Assembly: GCA_905215795.1 (NCBI GenBank)
Contig: CAJMRV010000026.1
Coordinates: 1 to 14,545, forward strand
From: an uncultured bacterium
GTDB lineage: Bacteria; Pseudomonadota; Gammaproteobacteria; Burkholderiales; Burkholderiaceae_F
Direction of reading: 5' to 3'
DNA length: 14,545 bases
Every line of letters begins with the position of its first letter. Positions within the stretch are counted from its first letter, which is position 1. Shown piece by piece: positions 5,199 through 13,258 of this stretch. A model generated the notes under the pieces. It saw only the letters and a list, made by a program, of their open reading frames with translations. It did no database searches and was not told the origin of the DNA. The position numbers and the translations under genes are program-made.

Positions 5199-6863
5199 AT
5201 GGCACAGTACGTATTCACAATGAACCGCGTGGGCAAGATCGTCCCGCCGAAGCGTCAGATCCTCCGCGACATCTCCCTCTCCTTCTTCCCGGGCGCCAAG
5301 ATCGGCGTGCTCGGCCTGAACGGCGCGGGCAAGTCGACGCTCCTCAAGATCATGGCCGGCATCGACACCGAGATCGAGGGCGAAGCCATCCCGATGAAGG
5401 GCATCAAGATCGGCTACCTGCCCCAGGAACCGCAGCTCAACCCCGAACAGACGGTCCGCGAGGCCGTTGAAGAGGGCATGGGCGAGGTGATGCAGGCCCA
5501 GGCCAAGCTCGACGAGGTCTACGCCGCCTACGCCGAACCCGACGCCGACTTCGACGCGCTCGCCGCTGAACAGGCCCGCCTCGAGGCGATCATCGCCTCG
5601 GCCGGCACCAACGCCGAGACGCAGATGGAGATCGCCGCGGACGCCCTGCGCCTGCCGCCCTGGGACGCCAAGATCGCTCACCTCTCCGGTGGTGAGAAGC
5701 GCCGCGTGGCCCTCTGCCGCCTGCTCCTCTCGCGTCCGGACATGCTGCTCCTCGACGAACCGACCAACCACCTGGACGCCGAGTCCGTGGAATGGCTCGA
5801 GCAGTTCCTGCACCGCTTCCCGGGCACCGTCGTGGCCGTCACCCATGACCGCTACTTCCTCGACAACGCCGCCGAATGGATCCTCGAACTGGACCGCGGC
5901 GAAGGCATCCCATGGAAGGGCAACTACTCCTCCTGGCTCGAACAGAAGGAGAAGCGCCTTGAAGTCGAAAAGCGTCAGGAAGACGCCCGCATGAAGGCGA
6001 TCAAGCACGAGCTCGAATGGGTCCGTCAGAACCCCAAGGGCCGCCAGGCCAAGTCCAAGGCCCGTCTGGCCCGCTTCAACGAGCTCGCCAGCGTCGAGTA
6101 CCAGCAGCGCAACGAAACCAACGAGATCTTCATCCCGGTGGCCGACCGCCTGGGCGACAACGTGATCGAGTTCGACCACGTCTCCAAGGGCTTCGGCGAC
6201 CGTCTCCTGATCGACGACCTCTCCTTCCGCATTCCGCCGGGAGCCATCGTCGGCGTGATCGGTGCGAACGGCGCCGGCAAGTCCACGCTCTTCAAGATGA
6301 TCGAGGGGATCGAGAAGCCCGACTCGGGCGAGATCAAGATCGGCCAGACCGTGAAGATCGCCGCCGTCAACCAGACCCGCGAGGGCCTGCCCGACGACAA
6401 GACCGCCTTCGAGGCGATCAGCGACGGCCTCGACATCATCCAGGTCGGCAAGTTCGAGATGTCCTCGCGCGCCTACCTCGGCCGCTTCAACTTCAAGGGC
6501 GCCGACCAGCAGAAGCGCGTGGGCGACCTCTCGGGCGGCGAACGCGGCCGTCTGCACCTCGCGAAGACGCTCCTCGTGGGCGGCAACGTGCTGCTCCTCG
6601 ACGAACCGTCCAACGACCTCGACGTCGAGACGCTGCGCGCCCTCGAAGAGGCCCTGCTTGAGTTCCCGGGCTGCGCCATGGTCACCAGCCATGACCGCTG
6701 GTTCCTCGACCGCATCGCCACGCACATCCTCGCTTTCGAGGGTGATTCCCGCGTGGTCTTCTTCGACGGCAACTACAATGAGTACGAGGCCGACAAGCGC
6801 CGCCGACTCGGCGAAGAGGCCTGCCGTCCGAAGCGCCTGCGCTTCAAGCCACTCAAGCACTAA
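5199..6863 (+). CDS. ettA: Energy-dependent translational throttle protein EttA (ABC-F ATPase)
   Basis: EttA binds the ribosomal E site and gates the first elongation steps according to the ATP/ADP ratio. The 554-aa length is one short of E. coli EttA (555). Two ABC domains are complete: Walker A GLNGAGKST (39-47) and GANGAGKST (355-363), signatures LSGGEKRR (162-169) and LSGGERGR (444-451), and Walker B LLLDEPTN and LLLDEPSN with catalytic Glu187 and Glu469. The arm insertion lies near 95-140, and the charged linker (PtIM) near 242-322 includes PKGRQAKSKARL. The start MAQYVFTMNRVGK matches the family; the frame is open 79 codons further upstream but runs through the preceding terminator. The ATG has only a weak ribosome-binding site. 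A strong terminator follows, so it is probably transcribed alone. Confidence 0.97.
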   Translation: MAQYVFTMNRVGKIVPPKRQILRDISLSFFPGAKIGVLGLNGAGKSTLLKIMAGIDTEIEGEAIPMKGIKIGYLPQEPQLNPEQTVREAVEEGMGEVMQAQAKLDEVYAAYAEPDADFDALAAEQARLEAIIASAGTNAETQMEIAADALRLPPWDAKIAHLSGGEKRRVALCRLLLSRPDMLLLDEPTNHLDAESVEWLEQFLHRFPGTVVAVTHDRYFLDNAAEWILELDRGEGIPWKGNYSSWLEQKEKRLEVEKRQEDARMKAIKHELEWVRQNPKGRQAKSKARLARFNELASVEYQQRNETNEIFIPVADRLGDNVIEFDHVSKGFGDRLLIDDLSFRIPPGAIVGVIGANGAGKSTLFKMIEGIEKPDSGEIKIGQTVKIAAVNQTREGLPDDKTAFEAISDGLDIIQVGKFEMSSRAYLGRFNFKGADQQKRVGDLSGGERGRLHLAKTLLVGGNVLLLDEPSNDLDVETLRALEEALLEFPGCAMVTSHDRWFLDRIATHILAFEGDSRVVFFDGNYNEYEADKRRRLGEEACRPKRLRFKPLKH

Positions 6864-6931
6864 GCCTCCGCACGGCGGAGAGCTCCGGCGCGGCCCCTGG
6901 TGAGAAAGGGGCCCGTGCCGCCGAACAACGA

Positions 6932-6970
6932 GGCGCGCGGGCGCAACATCCGCGCGCCTTTCTTTTTTTT
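6932..6970 (+). terminator. Intrinsic terminator after ettA
   Basis: GGCGCGCGG and CCGCGCGCC form a perfect 9-bp stem with a 9-base loop, followed by TTTC and eight T. It starts 68 bases after the ettA stop and 35 bases before the next gene's first plausible ATG, which argues against using the upstream GTG at 6900 as that gene's start. Confidence 0.93.
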
Positions 6971-7004
6971 CCACACCCCGATTTCCCCCGACGTCCCGGA
7001 CCCC

Positions 7005-8630
7005 ATGACCCGACAGACCGCCTCCATGACAAGACGCTCCCACCTCGCCTTCGGCTCGCCCGGAGCGCTTTCCCATGCGCTCTCCTGGAAGGGGGACGCC
7101 GACCTCGTCGTGGCCGGGATCGATCCCGACAAGGCCGTTGAACTGCTGACGGCCGACGGATGGCGCTCGACCTCCCTTTCGGGCTTCGTCGAGCCCGAAG
7201 GTTTCGAGCGCTTCACGAAGGACGGCCGCCATGCCGACCTCCTGCGGCTTCCCGACAGGGAGGCCCTGAAGGTGCTCGAGGGGACCTTCACCGACATCGT
7301 TCCCGAACGTCTTCAGGCGGCGAACACCCTGCGCCGTTTCGCGGCGCCGGGCGCGCGCGTCCATGCCGTGAACGGTGTTGAGAACGGCGCGAACGCGCCC
7401 GTTCCACCCTTTCTGGTTCCCGATGGGGAGGTTTTCCGATACCGCGGCGACGAGGTGGAAGCCGATGTCCACGCCCCGGACGATGACCGCGTGGTCGTCG
7501 TCGGTGCGGGCCTGGCCGGGGCGCTCTGTGCTGAGGCCCTTCATGAGTGTGGGTTCCGCGTGACGATCGTCGACGCGTCCGCCACGCCGGGCGCGGGGGC
7601 GAGCGCGCTTTACGCCGGGCTCGTCCATCCGCACTGGCAGAAGAACGACTCGCCGCTCTTCACGCTCACCCGCATGGGCTACGACGTGATGCTCGGTCTG
7701 CTGGAGCGTTTTCCCGAGTGCATTGAAAGGCGCGGCGTCCTCGACATCGCGCCGGACGACGAAACCTACGCGGAATGGACTGAAGCGGTGGCCGGAGGAC
7801 GGCCTCATGCCTTCCCGAGCGGGTACCTGCGTCTTGTCGGGCGCGAGGAGGCCTCAATGCTCTCGGGCTACGCGCTCAAGCGAGGCGGATGGTACTTCGG
7901 GGGATCGGGCCTCGTCTTCTGCTCACGGCTCGTGCGCTCGCTCGTCGAGAGCTCGCGCGCCGCGGTCCACGTGATGACTGAAGTCTGGCTTGAACGAAAG
8001 GATGGTCTCTGGCGCGCCCTCGATACGAACGGCACGTGCGTCGCCGAGGCGCCCCGCGCGGTCGTCTGCGCCGCCTTCGGCACGGCGGGCGTGCTCGGGC
8101 TCGAGCCCGGGGACCTGGGACTCTCCGTGCTCCACGGACGGATCAGCCTCCTGCCGGAGGGCTCGCTTGAAGGGGACGTGCCGACGACGGGACGCGGCTA
8201 CCTGATGCGCTCGGAGGGGTTCGACGCCGTGGGCGCCACCTACGAGCCTGAAGGGGAACGAATGACGCCTGAAGAGGCGCACGAGCACAACCTGGGCGTC
8301 TTCCCGGCACTCTTCGGGGAGGAGAGGCGGATCGTCTGCGGGGGATTTTATGAGGGCGGGCGTGCCGTCGCGAAGGACCGCATGCCGTTGCTGGGACGGG
8401 GCTTCCTGAAGGAAACCCTCTCGGGACTGGAATTCAGGGGGCGTCCGGAGATGAAGGACATACCCCGCGAGGCGGGCCTGGTGGTCTGCGCGGGATTCGG
8501 ATCGCGCGGGCTCACCTGGGGCGCCGCACTGGCCGAAGCGGCCGCGGACATGGCCGCGGGCCGTCCGGCCAGGCTCACCAGGTCGATGGCGAAGTCGCTC
8601 GACCCGGCGAGGTTCCTCTACGGGCGCTGA
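7005..8630 (+). CDS. mnmC: FAD-dependent oxidoreductase of the MnmC type with a non-canonical N-terminal region
   Basis: The C-terminal part, from about residue 162, is a DAO-fold FAD oxidoreductase like MnmC2, which removes the carboxymethyl group from cmnm5(s2)U34 of tRNA so that methylation can follow. Visible are the FAD loop VVVVGAGLAGA (163-173), ALYAGLVHPHWQK (201-213), KDRMPLLG (457-464) and AGFGSRGLTWGAALAE (496-511), all typical of MnmC2. Residues 1-160 should hold the methyltransferase MnmC1 (about 245 aa in E. coli), but the region is shorter and shows no SAM-binding glycine motif or other MnmC1 signature that I recognise. The protein is 541 aa against 668 in E. coli. The ATG at 7005 is chosen because it follows the ettA terminator; a second at 7026 is possible, and neither has a clear ribosome-binding site. 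An unrelated DAO oxidoreductase is the alternative. Confidence 0.7.
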   Translation: MTRQTASMTRRSHLAFGSPGALSHALSWKGDADLVVAGIDPDKAVELLTADGWRSTSLSGFVEPEGFERFTKDGRHADLLRLPDREALKVLEGTFTDIVPERLQAANTLRRFAAPGARVHAVNGVENGANAPVPPFLVPDGEVFRYRGDEVEADVHAPDDDRVVVVGAGLAGALCAEALHECGFRVTIVDASATPGAGASALYAGLVHPHWQKNDSPLFTLTRMGYDVMLGLLERFPECIERRGVLDIAPDDETYAEWTEAVAGGRPHAFPSGYLRLVGREEASMLSGYALKRGGWYFGGSGLVFCSRLVRSLVESSRAAVHVMTEVWLERKDGLWRALDTNGTCVAEAPRAVVCAAFGTAGVLGLEPGDLGLSVLHGRISLLPEGSLEGDVPTTGRGYLMRSEGFDAVGATYEPEGERMTPEEAHEHNLGVFPALFGEERRIVCGGFYEGGRAVAKDRMPLLGRGFLKETLSGLEFRGRPEMKDIPREAGLVVCAGFGSRGLTWGAALAEAAADMAAGRPARLTRSMAKSLDPARFLYGR

Positions 8631-8659
8631 GGCGCCGCAGGGGATTCAGAAGGCGGTGC

Positions 8660-9355
<696 letters not shown>

Positions 9356-9402
9356 GTTCTCTTGGATCCTGAAAGATTCGGATACGAAAAAAAGGGGTCT
9401 AT

Positions 9403-9413
9403 ATCATAGCAAA
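9403..9413 (-). promoter_or_regulatory. Extended -10 promoter for the UPF0149/SEC-C gene
   Basis: On the minus strand TTTGCTATGAT ends 48 bases before the ATG at 9355. TGC precedes TATGAT, giving an extended -10 with no visible -35. The 11 bases are identical to those at 4379-4389. Transcription would begin near 9396, giving a leader of about 40 bases. Confidence 0.6.
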
Positions 9414-9418
9414 GCGGG

Positions 9419-9439
9419 GCCTCCGGGGCGCGCGGAGGC
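9419..9439. repeat. Inverted repeat between the divergent SEC-C and uppP genes
   Basis: GCCTCCG and CGGAGGC form perfect 7-base arms around a 7-base spacer. It sits where the -35 of the SEC-C promoter would be (minus strand) and about 70 bases before the uppP start. It could be an operator serving the divergent pair. Confidence 0.4.
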
Positions 9440-9510
9440 GAACTTCCGTGTCATTTCTGCGACAATGTCCCGTACCCTCAACCAAAAACAACGAATTACG
9501 GACTTCCTAC

Positions 9511-10344
9511 ATGTCGATCATCGAGACGCTCCAAGCCATCGTCATGGGCCTTGTGGAAGGCCTGACCGAATTCCTCCCCGTGAGCTCCACGGGTCACCTC
9601 ATCATCGCCTCCAACGTCGTCGGCATGCCCCAGGGCCCCGCCACCGACACCTTCATCGTGGCGATCCAGGCGGGCGCCATCCTGGCCGTCTGCTGGTACT
9701 ACCGCCGGCGCATCATCGACGTTTGCCTCGGACTCTTCAAAAAGGGACCCGAGCAGAACCTCGCCGTCAACACGGTGGCCGCCTTCCTGCCGGCCGCCTT
9801 CTTCGGCGCGCTCCTCGCGGGCTACCTCAAGACCTACCTCTTCAACCCCCTCACGGTCGCGCTCGCGCTGATTGTGGGCGGCTTCATCATCCTCTGGGTG
9901 GAACGCCGCGCCGCGGCGCATCCCGAGACGGCCCGCGTGCCGACGATGGACGACCTCACGCTCAGGGACGCCGTCGGCGTGGGCTTCTGCCAGTGCCTGG
10001 CCATGATCCCCGGCACGAGCCGTTCGGGCGCCACCATCATCGGCGGCATGCTCCTCGGCCTGTCGCGCCGCGCGGCGACTGAATTCTCCTTCTTCCTCGC
10101 CATTCCGACGATCTTCGGAGCCACCGTCTGGGACCTCTGGAACTCGGGGAGCGACCTCCTCGCGATCCAGCCCATGATGTTCACCGTGGGCCTGGTGGTC
10201 TCCTTCTTCTCGGCGCTCGTCGTCGTGCACTGGCTGATCCGCTTCGTCGCGAGGAACAGTTTCACGGGCTTCGGCTGGTACCGGATCTTCTTCGGACTCC
10301 TGATCCTCGGGCTCTCCTACGGCGGCTATCTTCCGGGATTCTGA
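9511..10344 (+). CDS. uppP: Undecaprenyl-diphosphate phosphatase UppP (BacA)
   Basis: UppP is an integral inner-membrane enzyme that dephosphorylates undecaprenyl diphosphate to recycle the lipid carrier of cell-wall synthesis; raised dosage gives bacitracin resistance. The 277-aa length is normal (E. coli 273). Both catalytic blocks are intact: VEGLTEFLPVSSTGHLI (15-31), with Glu16, Glu20 and His29, and PGTSRSGATI (167-176), with Arg171. Several hydrophobic membrane segments follow the family layout (for example 50-64, 90-105, 114-131, 224-244, 257-272). The ATG at 9511 matches the family N-terminus (MSIIETLQAIVMG); the ribosome-binding site is weak. TGCGACAAT at 9458-9466 might be an extended -10. 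The serB-like gene starts three bases after the stop, so the two are co-translated. Confidence 0.97.
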   Translation: MSIIETLQAIVMGLVEGLTEFLPVSSTGHLIIASNVVGMPQGPATDTFIVAIQAGAILAVCWYYRRRIIDVCLGLFKKGPEQNLAVNTVAAFLPAAFFGALLAGYLKTYLFNPLTVALALIVGGFIILWVERRAAAHPETARVPTMDDLTLRDAVGVGFCQCLAMIPGTSRSGATIIGGMLLGLSRRAATEFSFFLAIPTIFGATVWDLWNSGSDLLAIQPMMFTVGLVVSFFSALVVVHWLIRFVARNSFTGFGWYRIFFGLLILGLSYGGYLPGF

Positions 10345-10347
10345 CCG

Positions 10348-11223
10348 ATGACAAACGAACGCATCCTCCTCTGGGGCCCCGCCGAACGGGTCCTCACCGC
10401 GCCCGTCGAGGCGCCGCTCCGGGTGACCGCCCGACGCGCGCTTCCCAACGGCGCCATGCTTTTTGAGCTTTCCGCAGAGGACCCCGCCGTGGGCTTCGCG
10501 CTCGCCGCGGGCGCCGCCATGGGCTCGGGACTCGACGCGGCGAGGCTCCCCGCGGACTTCCGCCTCTCCGACTACGGGCTGATGTGCTCGGACATGGACG
10601 GCACGCTGATCGACGACGAGGTCTTCGGACTGCTCACCGCCGAAATCGGCCGCACCGACGCCTACCGTTCCGTCATGCGGCTCGTGCCGATGCTCCCGCC
10701 CGCGGACGGCCTCAACGCGAGGGCCGCGCTCCTGAGGGGCATGCCGGGAGACAGACCCGCCGAACTCACGCCCCGCCTGAGGAAGCGTCCCGGCGTGGCG
10801 CGCTGGACGAACGCGCTTTCCCGTGCGGGCGTCCCCATGTACGTGGTGAGTTCGGGCATCGAATCCATGGCCCTTGCGCTCGCCCGCGAGCTCGGCATGG
10901 ACGGGGCCGCCGCCAACCGGCTCGTCCTCGAGGACGGACTCGTCAAGGGCGTCTTCGAGGGACCGGTGGATCCCGCCGCGCTCATGTTCGGCGAGGCGAA
11001 GGCCTCCTGGCTTTCCGCGAAGGCCGCCTCGCTTGGCGGCGTGAAGACGATCGCCGTTGGCGACACCGGCAACGATGTGCCGATGCTCCGCCGGGCCGAC
11101 CTCGCCGTGGCCGTGGGCGGCAATCCGAGGGCGGCCTCCGTCGCCCGCGTCCATCTCAATTCGGGACGCTACGACCTCTGGACGGACGTGCTCGAGACGA
11201 TCGGTGCTGTTGAAACGGACTGA
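10348..11223 (+). CDS. serB: SerB-like phosphoserine phosphatase (HAD superfamily)
   Basis: This 291-aa HAD phosphatase probably makes L-serine from phosphoserine in the cytoplasm. HAD motifs are complete: motif I DMDGTLIDDE (82-91) with nucleophile Asp82 and acid/base Asp84, motif II VVSSG (166-170), motif III Lys218 in GEAKASWL, and motif IV GDTGND (238-243). The cap segment NARAALLRG (123-131) resembles the substrate-contact region of SerB. Residues 1-75 are a divergent N-terminal extension like that of proteobacterial SerB, but I see no clear ACT domain. Differences from textbook SerB (DMDGT instead of DMDST, and an unusual C-terminus) leave room for a different HAD substrate. It starts three bases after uppP, has no strong ribosome-binding site of its own, and is probably coupled to it. 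Tandem terminators follow. Confidence 0.7.
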   Translation: MTNERILLWGPAERVLTAPVEAPLRVTARRALPNGAMLFELSAEDPAVGFALAAGAAMGSGLDAARLPADFRLSDYGLMCSDMDGTLIDDEVFGLLTAEIGRTDAYRSVMRLVPMLPPADGLNARAALLRGMPGDRPAELTPRLRKRPGVARWTNALSRAGVPMYVVSSGIESMALALARELGMDGAAANRLVLEDGLVKGVFEGPVDPAALMFGEAKASWLSAKAASLGGVKTIAVGDTGNDVPMLRRADLAVAVGGNPRAASVARVHLNSGRYDLWTDVLETIGAVETD

Positions 11224-11252
11224 CGCACGGACTTTCCTTTGCCACATACGAA

Positions 11253-11295
11253 AACGGCTCTGCACCCATGAAGGGACGGAGCCGTTGTTTTATTC
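11253..11295. terminator. First hairpin of a tandem terminator after serB
   Basis: AACGGCTCTG and CGGAGCCGTT form a 10-bp stem (one T-G pair) with a loop of about 14 bases, followed by TGTTTTATT on the plus strand. The opposite flank is AAAA, so it can also act on the leftward trmB transcript. Confidence 0.8.
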
Positions 11296-11326
11296 AGCAC
11301 CTTTGAGGGTGCTGATTATTTTTTCC
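11295..11326 (+). terminator. Second hairpin of the tandem terminator after serB
   Basis: CAGCACC and GGTGCTG form a perfect 7-bp stem with a 6-base loop, followed by ATTATTTTTT. It begins right at the end of the first hairpin's T-rich tail and stops read-through into trmB, which converges from the right. Confidence 0.85.
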
Positions 11327-11336
11327 GTGGACTTCT

Positions 11337-12068
11337 TTATTCACCCTTTCGGATGTAGACGAGGTCCCAGATGCCGTGGCCGAGGCGTTCGCCGCGCGCC
11401 TGGAACTTGGTGCGGGGGCGTTCGCAGAGCGGGTTGCCCATCACGGGGCTCCAGTTGCCCTTGCCGTGGAGGTTCTCGATGAGGGGCTCGCCTTCGAGCA
11501 CCTCGAGCATCTGTTCGGCGTAGTTCTCCCAGTCGGTGGCGCAGTGGATGTAGCCGCCCGCCTTGAGCTTCTTGACGAGGTTGCCGATGAACGGCTGGGC
11601 GACGAGGCGGCGCTTGTGGTGGCGCGCCTTGCGCCAGGGGTCCGGGAAGTAGATGTGGATGCCGTCGAGCGAGCCGTCGGGGATCATGTCGCGGACGATC
11701 TCGACCGCGTCGTGGCGCACGACCTTGACGTTGGTGAGTTCCATCTCGTGGAGGCGCTTGGAGAGCGCGCCCACGCCGGCGGGGAACACCTCGCAGCCGA
11801 TGAAGTCGACGTCGGGACGGCTCTGGGCGATCGCGGCGGTCGTCTCGCCCATGCCGCAGCCGATCTCGAGCACGACGGGGGCCTTGCGGCCGAAGGTCGC
11901 CTCGAAGTCGAGGAGCTCGGGGCGGTATTCAATCTGGTAGAGGGGCAGGATCTCCTCGAGGGCGCGACGCTGGGCCTGGGAGATGTGGCCGCGGCGCATC
12001 GCGAACGAGCGGATGTGCTGCTTCTTGAACTCTTCGATGGACTTGGGTTGATCGGGCGTCTCGGACAT
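11337..12068 (-). CDS. trmB: tRNA (guanine-N7-)-methyltransferase TrmB
   Basis: TrmB methylates N7 of G46 in the variable loop of many tRNAs, using SAM, in the cytoplasm. The 243-aa protein (E. coli 239) shows all family landmarks: SAM loop LEIGCGMGE (67-75), acidic residue Glu93 in GCEVF, the signature IYFPDPWRKARHHKRR (139-154), ATDWENYA (177-184) and the C-terminal block TKFQARGERLGHGIWDL (220-236). The ATG at 12068 gives the expected N-terminal length but has no visible ribosome-binding site; AAAAATG is A-rich. It is the last gene of a leftward row after metN, metI and a PsiE-like gene, 63 bases after the latter's stop, so it is probably co-transcribed or has an internal promoter I cannot see. 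Confidence 0.96.
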   Translation of the reverse strand: MSETPDQPKSIEEFKKQHIRSFAMRRGHISQAQRRALEEILPLYQIEYRPELLDFEATFGRKAPVVLEIGCGMGETTAAIAQSRPDVDFIGCEVFPAGVGALSKRLHEMELTNVKVVRHDAVEIVRDMIPDGSLDGIHIYFPDPWRKARHHKRRLVAQPFIGNLVKKLKAGGYIHCATDWENYAEQMLEVLEGEPLIENLHGKGNWSPVMGNPLCERPRTKFQARGERLGHGIWDLVYIRKGE

Positions 12069-12131
12069 TTTTGAAAGCGGTTTGGGTATGGGTTTCGGAA
12101 AAGGCGGGAGTTTAACACGCCCGCCCGCGCG

Positions 12132-12569
12132 TCACATCTCGTTCTGGGGGACTTTGCTGAGCACCCAGAGCGCGAAGACGAGGACGGCGACGGCGGCGGC
12201 CGTCATCATCATGAACGTCGGGGTCATGTGCTCGATGTCCACGACGAAGAAGCGGGCCACGGCCACGATCGCCAGGGCGACCGGGGTGCGGATCGGAATC
12301 TCGCGCGTGCCCAGGCTTGCGCCCTTGATCATCGAGAGGATCTCGATGTAGAGGAACAGGAGCAGCAGGTCGCCCAGACTCGCCGCATAGCTCTCGATCA
12401 TCTCGAGGATCGAGGAGCCGATGCCCACGAGCGTGGCGATGGCGATCGCGATCAGGGCGACGGCCTGCGCGTAGGTGAGGATGTCGTCGAACTTCTTCGC
12501 GGCCCCCGCCAGCGGCGAGGTGTCCGGGATGATGTCGGCGGACTCGGTACGGTCTTCAGGAGCTTGCAT
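12132..12569 (-). CDS. psiE: PsiE-like (phosphate-starvation-inducible) inner-membrane protein
   Basis: This is a 145-aa protein with a polar N-terminal 25 residues and about four membrane segments (about 31-55, 62-82, 94-112 and 117-138). LLLLFLYIEILSMI (68-81), IPIRTPVALAIVAVARFFVVD (91-111) and ALWVLSK near the end parallel E. coli PsiE (136 aa), a small membrane protein induced by phosphate starvation whose function is unknown. The ATG at 12569 is preceded by GGAGG at a ten-base spacing. It lies 35 bases after metI and 63 before trmB on the same strand. The context with methionine import does not explain a phosphate role, so regulation here may differ; no Pho box is evident. The family call is good, the function open. 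Confidence 0.75.
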   Translation of the reverse strand: MQAPEDRTESADIIPDTSPLAGAAKKFDDILTYAQAVALIAIAIATLVGIGSSILEMIESYAASLGDLLLLFLYIEILSMIKGASLGTREIPIRTPVALAIVAVARFFVVDIEHMTPTFMMMTAAAVAVLVFALWVLSKVPQNEM

Positions 12570-12604
12570 GATTCAGAGGCCTCCGGTTGAACGCGGGGAA
12601 GCGG

Positions 12605-13258
12605 TTACTTCCTGGAGATGCGGCGGACGAGGATGTCGCCTGCCGACTGGATGAGCTGGACGAGGATCACGAGCACGACGACCACGACCCAGGTGACTTC
12701 GGTGTTGAAGCGCTGGTAGCCGTAGCGCACGGCCAGGTCGCCCAGGCCGCCGCCGCCCACGGCGCCGGCCATGGCCGAGTAGCCGATCAGGCTGATCACG
12801 GAGATCGTGAGGCCGGCGAGGATGCCGGGCATCGCCTCGGGCACGAGGACCTTCGAGACGATCTGGTAGTTCGTGGCGCCCATGGACTGGGCCGCTTCGA
12901 CGAGGCCGTGGTCGACCTCGCGCAGGCTCGTCTCGACGATTCGGGCGATGAACGGAGCCACCGAGATCGTGAGCGGGACGACCGCGGCCATGGTGCCGAT
13001 GGTCGTGCCGACGACGAGGCGGGTGAAGTCCGTCAGGGCGAACAGGAGGATGATGAACGGCACGGAGCGCAGCGCGTTGACGACGACGCCGACGACGGAG
13101 TTCGTCTTGGGCATCGGAAGGAACGACTTCTTGTCCGTGACGTAGAGGAAGATCCCGAGCGGGATGCCGATCACGGAGCCAATCACGCCCGAGATGGCGA
13201 TCATCTCGATCGTCTCCCAGAAGCTGGTGGCAAGAAGGGGCCAGAAATCACTGAACAT
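12605..13258 (-). CDS. metI: Methionine ABC transporter permease MetI
   Basis: MetI is the inner-membrane permease of the MetNIQ importer for D- and L-methionine and N-formyl-methionine. Its 217 aa match E. coli MetI (217). Five membrane segments are visible (about 15-40, 55-75, 83-106, 145-168 and 188-206), as is the cytoplasmic EAA coupling motif EAAQSMGATNYQIVSKVLVP (121-140), which docks to MetN. GYSAMAGAVGGGGLGDLAV (159-177) is the well-conserved family block. The ATG at 13258 lies inside the end of metN (11-base overlap), with AGGAG seven bases upstream, so the two are translated together. A PsiE-like gene follows after 35 bases. The substrate-binding MetQ is not present. Confidence 0.96.
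   Translation of the reverse strand: MFSDFWPLLATSFWETIEMIAISGVIGSVIGIPLGIFLYVTDKKSFLPMPKTNSVVGVVVNALRSVPFIILLFALTDFTRLVVGTTIGTMAAVVPLTISVAPFIARIVETSLREVDHGLVEAAQSMGATNYQIVSKVLVPEAMPGILAGLTISVISLIGYSAMAGAVGGGGLGDLAVRYGYQRFNTEVTWVVVVVLVILVQLIQSAGDILVRRISRK

Noticed and set aside
6900..7004. A GTG-initiated N-terminal extension of the MnmC-like protein
   Set aside because: It would be encoded through the ettA terminator hairpin and T-run, giving an Arg-rich then poly-Phe stretch without domain character.
5133..7808. An open frame of 891 codons on the minus strand opposite ettA and the MnmC-like gene
   Set aside because: It is antisense to two well-supported genes; the plus-strand motifs are intact, and the minus translation is low-complexity, rich in Glu/Val/Leu/Gly/His with no domain. 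GC-rich third positions keep such frames open.
9496..11265. An open frame of 589 codons on the minus strand opposite uppP and serB
   Set aside because: The translation is rich in Glu, Arg, Gly and His repeats typical of antisense GC-rich frames, and it lies across two genes with clear catalytic motifs.
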